A stretch of DNA of 64,000 nt. It comes from UBA8438 sp963934795. Its GTDB lineage: Bacteria; Acidobacteriota; Vicinamibacteria; Vicinamibacterales; UBA8438. The DNA is taken from NCBI GenBank assembly GCA_963934795.1, contig CAWWAF010000005.1:5596-69595 (forward strand), read 5' to 3'. This document shows, in pieces, positions 61,578 through 64,000 of this stretch. The stretch's first letter is position 1; the number at the start of each line of letters is the position of its first letter. The notes under the pieces are model-generated. The model did not search any database. It was not told the origin of the DNA and saw nothing but the letters and a program-made list of their open reading frames with translations. The position numbers were made by a program, and so were the translations under genes.

Positions 61578-63269
61578 ATGCACGCGCTGAACCGATTCGT
61601 CTTCAGTGCCGTTCTCTTCACTCTGCTGACCCTGCCCAGACCGAGTTCGGCACAGCCCCCCGCCTCAAACGGGGTCCTCACGCTGTCTGCTGGTTCAGGT
61701 TCAGCCCTCACTGCGCTCCGCGAGGCTGACACGCTGGTCAATCAGCTGAGTCGCGACGGATCTCTGCGGGTCGTAGCGCTAGACGCTGACCCTCTGCTGG
61801 CCGACCGTGGCCACGAGCGGCTGCAGCAGTTTCACAACGGAATCCCGGTCTTCGGCGCGACTGTCACGCGCCAGACGTCGGGTGGCATTCCCGTCTCCGT
61901 GTTCGGCACCCTCCACGTCGGCATCGCCCTGGAGACCACGCCGGCATTGTCAGCCGATGACGCCGCGCGCGTCGTGCAGGAACTGAGCGGCCGGACGCTG
62001 TTTCGCTCGGCCGCCCCCCAGCTGGTCGTCTTCCCGGACCGAGGCGGTGAGGGCGTGTACCGTCTGGTGTACGAGGCGCGGGCATTCACCGGCTCGCAGC
62101 TCATGGTCTATTTCGTTGACGCCGCGACGGGCACGCTGGTTTGGTCCTACAACGATCTCAAGACACAGCAGACTGTCCTGCCATGCTCGCGGTGCGTTAT
62201 TGGCGAGGGGCTGGGGATCAAGAGCGACCACAAAAAGATGAGCGTGACAGCCGTCGGCGGGGCGTTCTTCGCCCACGACCAGCTGCGCCCGGCTGAGGTC
62301 TTCACGTTCGACATGCGCGGCGATGTACAGCGCACCATGCAAGTCCTCGAGGGAACCGCGCCACTGTTCGACGCCGATCTCGCCACCGACACCGACAATC
62401 GATGGCTCGACGGCGCAAGCGTCGACGCCCACGTCGGCATGGGCTGGACACACGACTACCTGCTCAACCGCTTCAACCGCCAGAGCCTGAACAATGAAAA
62501 TATGCGCCTGCTCAGTCTGGTCCACCCGGTCGACCGCGCCGACTTGCTCTCGGCGTCGCCAGAGGTGATCGGGTTGTTTTTTCTCAACGCATTCTATTGC
62601 GGACTCTGCGGCCCCGATGGGGCAGGAGTCGCCGTCTTTGGCGAGGGGCTGCCGCCGAACATCCTGCTTGGCGGCCAGCGTTTTAACTTTTTTTCAGGCG
62701 CGCTCGATATCGTGGCCCACGAGCTGGCGCACGCAGTGACGGACTTCACCTCGGCGCTACTATATGTGGATGAGTCCGGCGCATTGAACGAGGCGTTCTC
62801 TGATTTCATCGGGGTCGGCACGGAGTTCTACGCGGAGTCTTTGTTCCGGGATGGAGCGGGCGCCGCAGAATACTCGCTTGGCGAGGACGTCATCGAACCA
62901 GGCGGGATCCGGTCGCTGGCCACGCCTCAGCAGTTCGGCGACCCAGACCACTACAGCTTGCGGTTCCTCGGTGAGTCCGACAACGGTGGCGTTCACACGA
63001 ATTCGCTTATCCCCGGCCACGCGTTCTATCTCGCTATCGAGGGTGGCGTGAATCGGGTGTCGGGGCTGAGTGTCGCCGGCGTCGGCGCGCAGAATCGGGA
63101 ACAGATCGAGCAGGTCTTCTTCCGAGCGTTCACCGTGCTACTGACGCGGAGTGCCGACTTTGCAGCGGCCCGGGTCGCCACGATCCAGTCGGCGCGCGAC
63201 CTCTACGGTGCCAACAGCGCCGCGGAACTCGCCATTACGCAGGCCTGGACCGCCGTGGGCGTGAACTGA
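61578..63269 (+). CDS. Secreted thermolysin-type (M4) metalloprotease
   Basis: 563 aa with a signal peptide (FVFSAVLFTLLTLPRPSSAQ). An FTP propeptide domain (HERLQQFHNGIPVFGATV) is followed by a PepSY-like section. The catalytic domain has HELAH (His381, Glu382, His385) and Glu405 in ALNEAFSD; the spacing of 24 residues matches thermolysin 142/166. The transition-state His ~473 lies in GGVHTNS. The C-terminal M4 helical domain is present (AITQAWTAVGVN). The ATG at 61578 is chosen because the signal peptide follows at once. Likely extracellular protein degradation. Its stop overlaps the next start by one base. Confidence 0.92.
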   Translation: MHALNRFVFSAVLFTLLTLPRPSSAQPPASNGVLTLSAGSGSALTALREADTLVNQLSRDGSLRVVALDADPLLADRGHERLQQFHNGIPVFGATVTRQTSGGIPVSVFGTLHVGIALETTPALSADDAARVVQELSGRTLFRSAAPQLVVFPDRGGEGVYRLVYEARAFTGSQLMVYFVDAATGTLVWSYNDLKTQQTVLPCSRCVIGEGLGIKSDHKKMSVTAVGGAFFAHDQLRPAEVFTFDMRGDVQRTMQVLEGTAPLFDADLATDTDNRWLDGASVDAHVGMGWTHDYLLNRFNRQSLNNENMRLLSLVHPVDRADLLSASPEVIGLFFLNAFYCGLCGPDGAGVAVFGEGLPPNILLGGQRFNFFSGALDIVAHELAHAVTDFTSALLYVDESGALNEAFSDFIGVGTEFYAESLFRDGAGAAEYSLGEDVIEPGGIRSLATPQQFGDPDHYSLRFLGESDNGGVHTNSLIPGHAFYLAIEGGVNRVSGLSVAGVGAQNREQIEQVFFRAFTVLLTRSADFAAARVATIQSARDLYGANSAAELAITQAWTAVGVN

Positions 63270-64000
63270 TGGCCGCGGTCCCGCTAGCCCGCGACGTCAC
63301 GGTGTGCTCGCCAGGAGTTCTAGGAGCCAGACCGGTACGGACTCGGCCACCGACTTCCTCACGGCCGGGTGCCCTAATCGGATCCCTACTCTGGGTCATC
63401 GCAGGGGTGCTTGTGACCGCACCGGCGACAACGGCTCAGCCTGCAACCGACCGGACCATCGTGCGACTGGACTCGGGCTGGCGACCAGCGTCACGGACCT
63501 TCGCGGACACGCGCCTGTTCACGGCCCACCTCGAACAGGGCCAATTCGCGGCGGACTATGCGCTCAAGGACGGCGGGGTCATCGACGGTGGCGTTTCGTT
63601 TCGTCTGTGGCGCAACCTTGCCGTCGGATTGGACGTGTCGAACTTTCGTACCATCCACGACGCTCGAATCGATTCAGAAGTACCCCACCCCTTCTTTTTC
63701 GACCTCCCGCGTACGACCAACGGCCGCGCCGGTGGTCTCGAACGACGGGAGGTTGGTCTCCACCTCCGCGCGCTGTGGATATCGCAGGTCACCGACTGGT
63801 TGACGGTGTCGGTCTTCGCTGGGCCTAGCATCATTTCCGCGACACAGGACCTCGTCTCGGCGGTTCAGCACACCGAAGTGGGCTTTCCATTCAGCGAGGT
63901 CGTCTTCTCGGGCCACACCGTGAACTCGCAATCGGAAACCACCAAGGGGTTGAACGGGGGCGTCGAGATCGACTCGTTTGTCTTTCACCGACTCCCGTTC
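63269..64000 (+). CDS. Outer-membrane beta-barrel protein, 3'-truncated by the window end
   Basis: The frame opens at the ATG of TGATG at the protease stop and remains open for 244 codons to the last base, so the gene continues beyond the window. It reads MAAVPLARDVTVCSPGVLGA..., then a hydrophobic stretch (LIGSLLWVIAGVLVTAPATTAQ), which suits a signal peptide with a long n-region. A start further in cannot be excluded. The mature part shows barrel-like amphipathic strands: AADYALKDGGVIDGGVSFRLWRNLAVGLDVSNF, EVGLHLRALWISQVTDWLTVSVFAGPSI. Coupling to the M4 protease suggests co-expression. Function unknown. Confidence 0.7.
   Translation, partial: MAAVPLARDVTVCSPGVLGARPVRTRPPTSSRPGALIGSLLWVIAGVLVTAPATTAQPATDRTIVRLDSGWRPASRTFADTRLFTAHLEQGQFAADYALKDGGVIDGGVSFRLWRNLAVGLDVSNFRTIHDARIDSEVPHPFFFDLPRTTNGRAGGLERREVGLHLRALWISQVTDWLTVSVFAGPSIISATQDLVSAVQHTEVGFPFSEVVFSGHTVNSQSETTKGLNGGVEIDSFVFHRLPF

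Noticed and set aside
1..64000. CRISPR arrays, insertion sequences, prophage genes, tRNA or rRNA genes
   Set aside because: No regularly spaced repeats, transposase or integrase motifs, phage structural genes or tRNA-like cloverleaf sequences were recognised by eye.

Overview
The window is high-GC DNA packed with secreted oxidoreductases. It most likely comes from an Acidobacteriota genome, perhaps Vicinamibacteria (subgroup 6). That placement is inferred from gene content: DUF1592/DUF1552 pairs, many PQQ-dependent dehydrogenases, exported ankyrin proteins, a DUF3179 protein and a DUF5916 protein. No rRNA or tRNA gene was seen, so taxonomy is not proven.

Layout. (1) 1-7400 is housekeeping: the 3' part of recQ, a fatty-acid desaturase, a YdcF-like protein, a tight + strand operon (AMIN-type cell-wall amidase, GerMN lipoprotein-like protein, rph, rdgB), and a DinB-like protein. 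(2) 7501-14103 is a complete phosphate operon on the - strand, pstS-pstC-pstA-pstB-phoU-phoB-phoR. It is preceded by a four-repeat Pho box with an 11-bp period. Pyruvate kinase diverges from it. (3) 15658-25049 holds secreted proteins: the first of four copies of an unnamed family ending in ACHEGN(Y), a lipoprotein-like FkbM methyltransferase, a PQQ dehydrogenase, a deleted Rieske/glutamate-synthase gene, a polytopic membrane protein, a cytochrome-c/copper-monooxygenase-like protein with a coupled secreted partner, and a broken porin gene with its own Pho box. (4) 25173-40142 holds two mirror-image copies of a DUF1592-DUF1552-ankyrin module facing each other. One adds an M3 peptidase and a serine hydrolase, the other a cytochrome c. 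(5) 40441-55072 holds three more PQQ dehydrogenases, three more ACHEGN(Y) proteins, a DUF3179 protein, a frameshifted DUF5916 outer-membrane protein and an exported HpcH/HpaI aldolase. (6) 55175-58806 is a formyl-CoA transferase, ketopantoate reductase and methyltransferase operon. (7) 58807-64000 holds a histidine-kinase remnant, a PLP enzyme, an exported cyanophycinase-like peptidase, a thermolysin-type protease and the start of an outer-membrane barrel gene that runs off the end.

Themes. Much of the coding capacity is for periplasmic oxidation and turnover of organic matter. Phosphate starvation control can be read directly in the DNA. Several promoters (pstS, the porin remnant, pyk, the amidase) place a TANNNT element 6-8 nt before the ATG, which suggests leaderless transcripts. 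Four genes are broken (Rieske-GltS, porin, DUF5916, histidine kinase), so the genome or assembly carries a noticeable load of disrupted genes.
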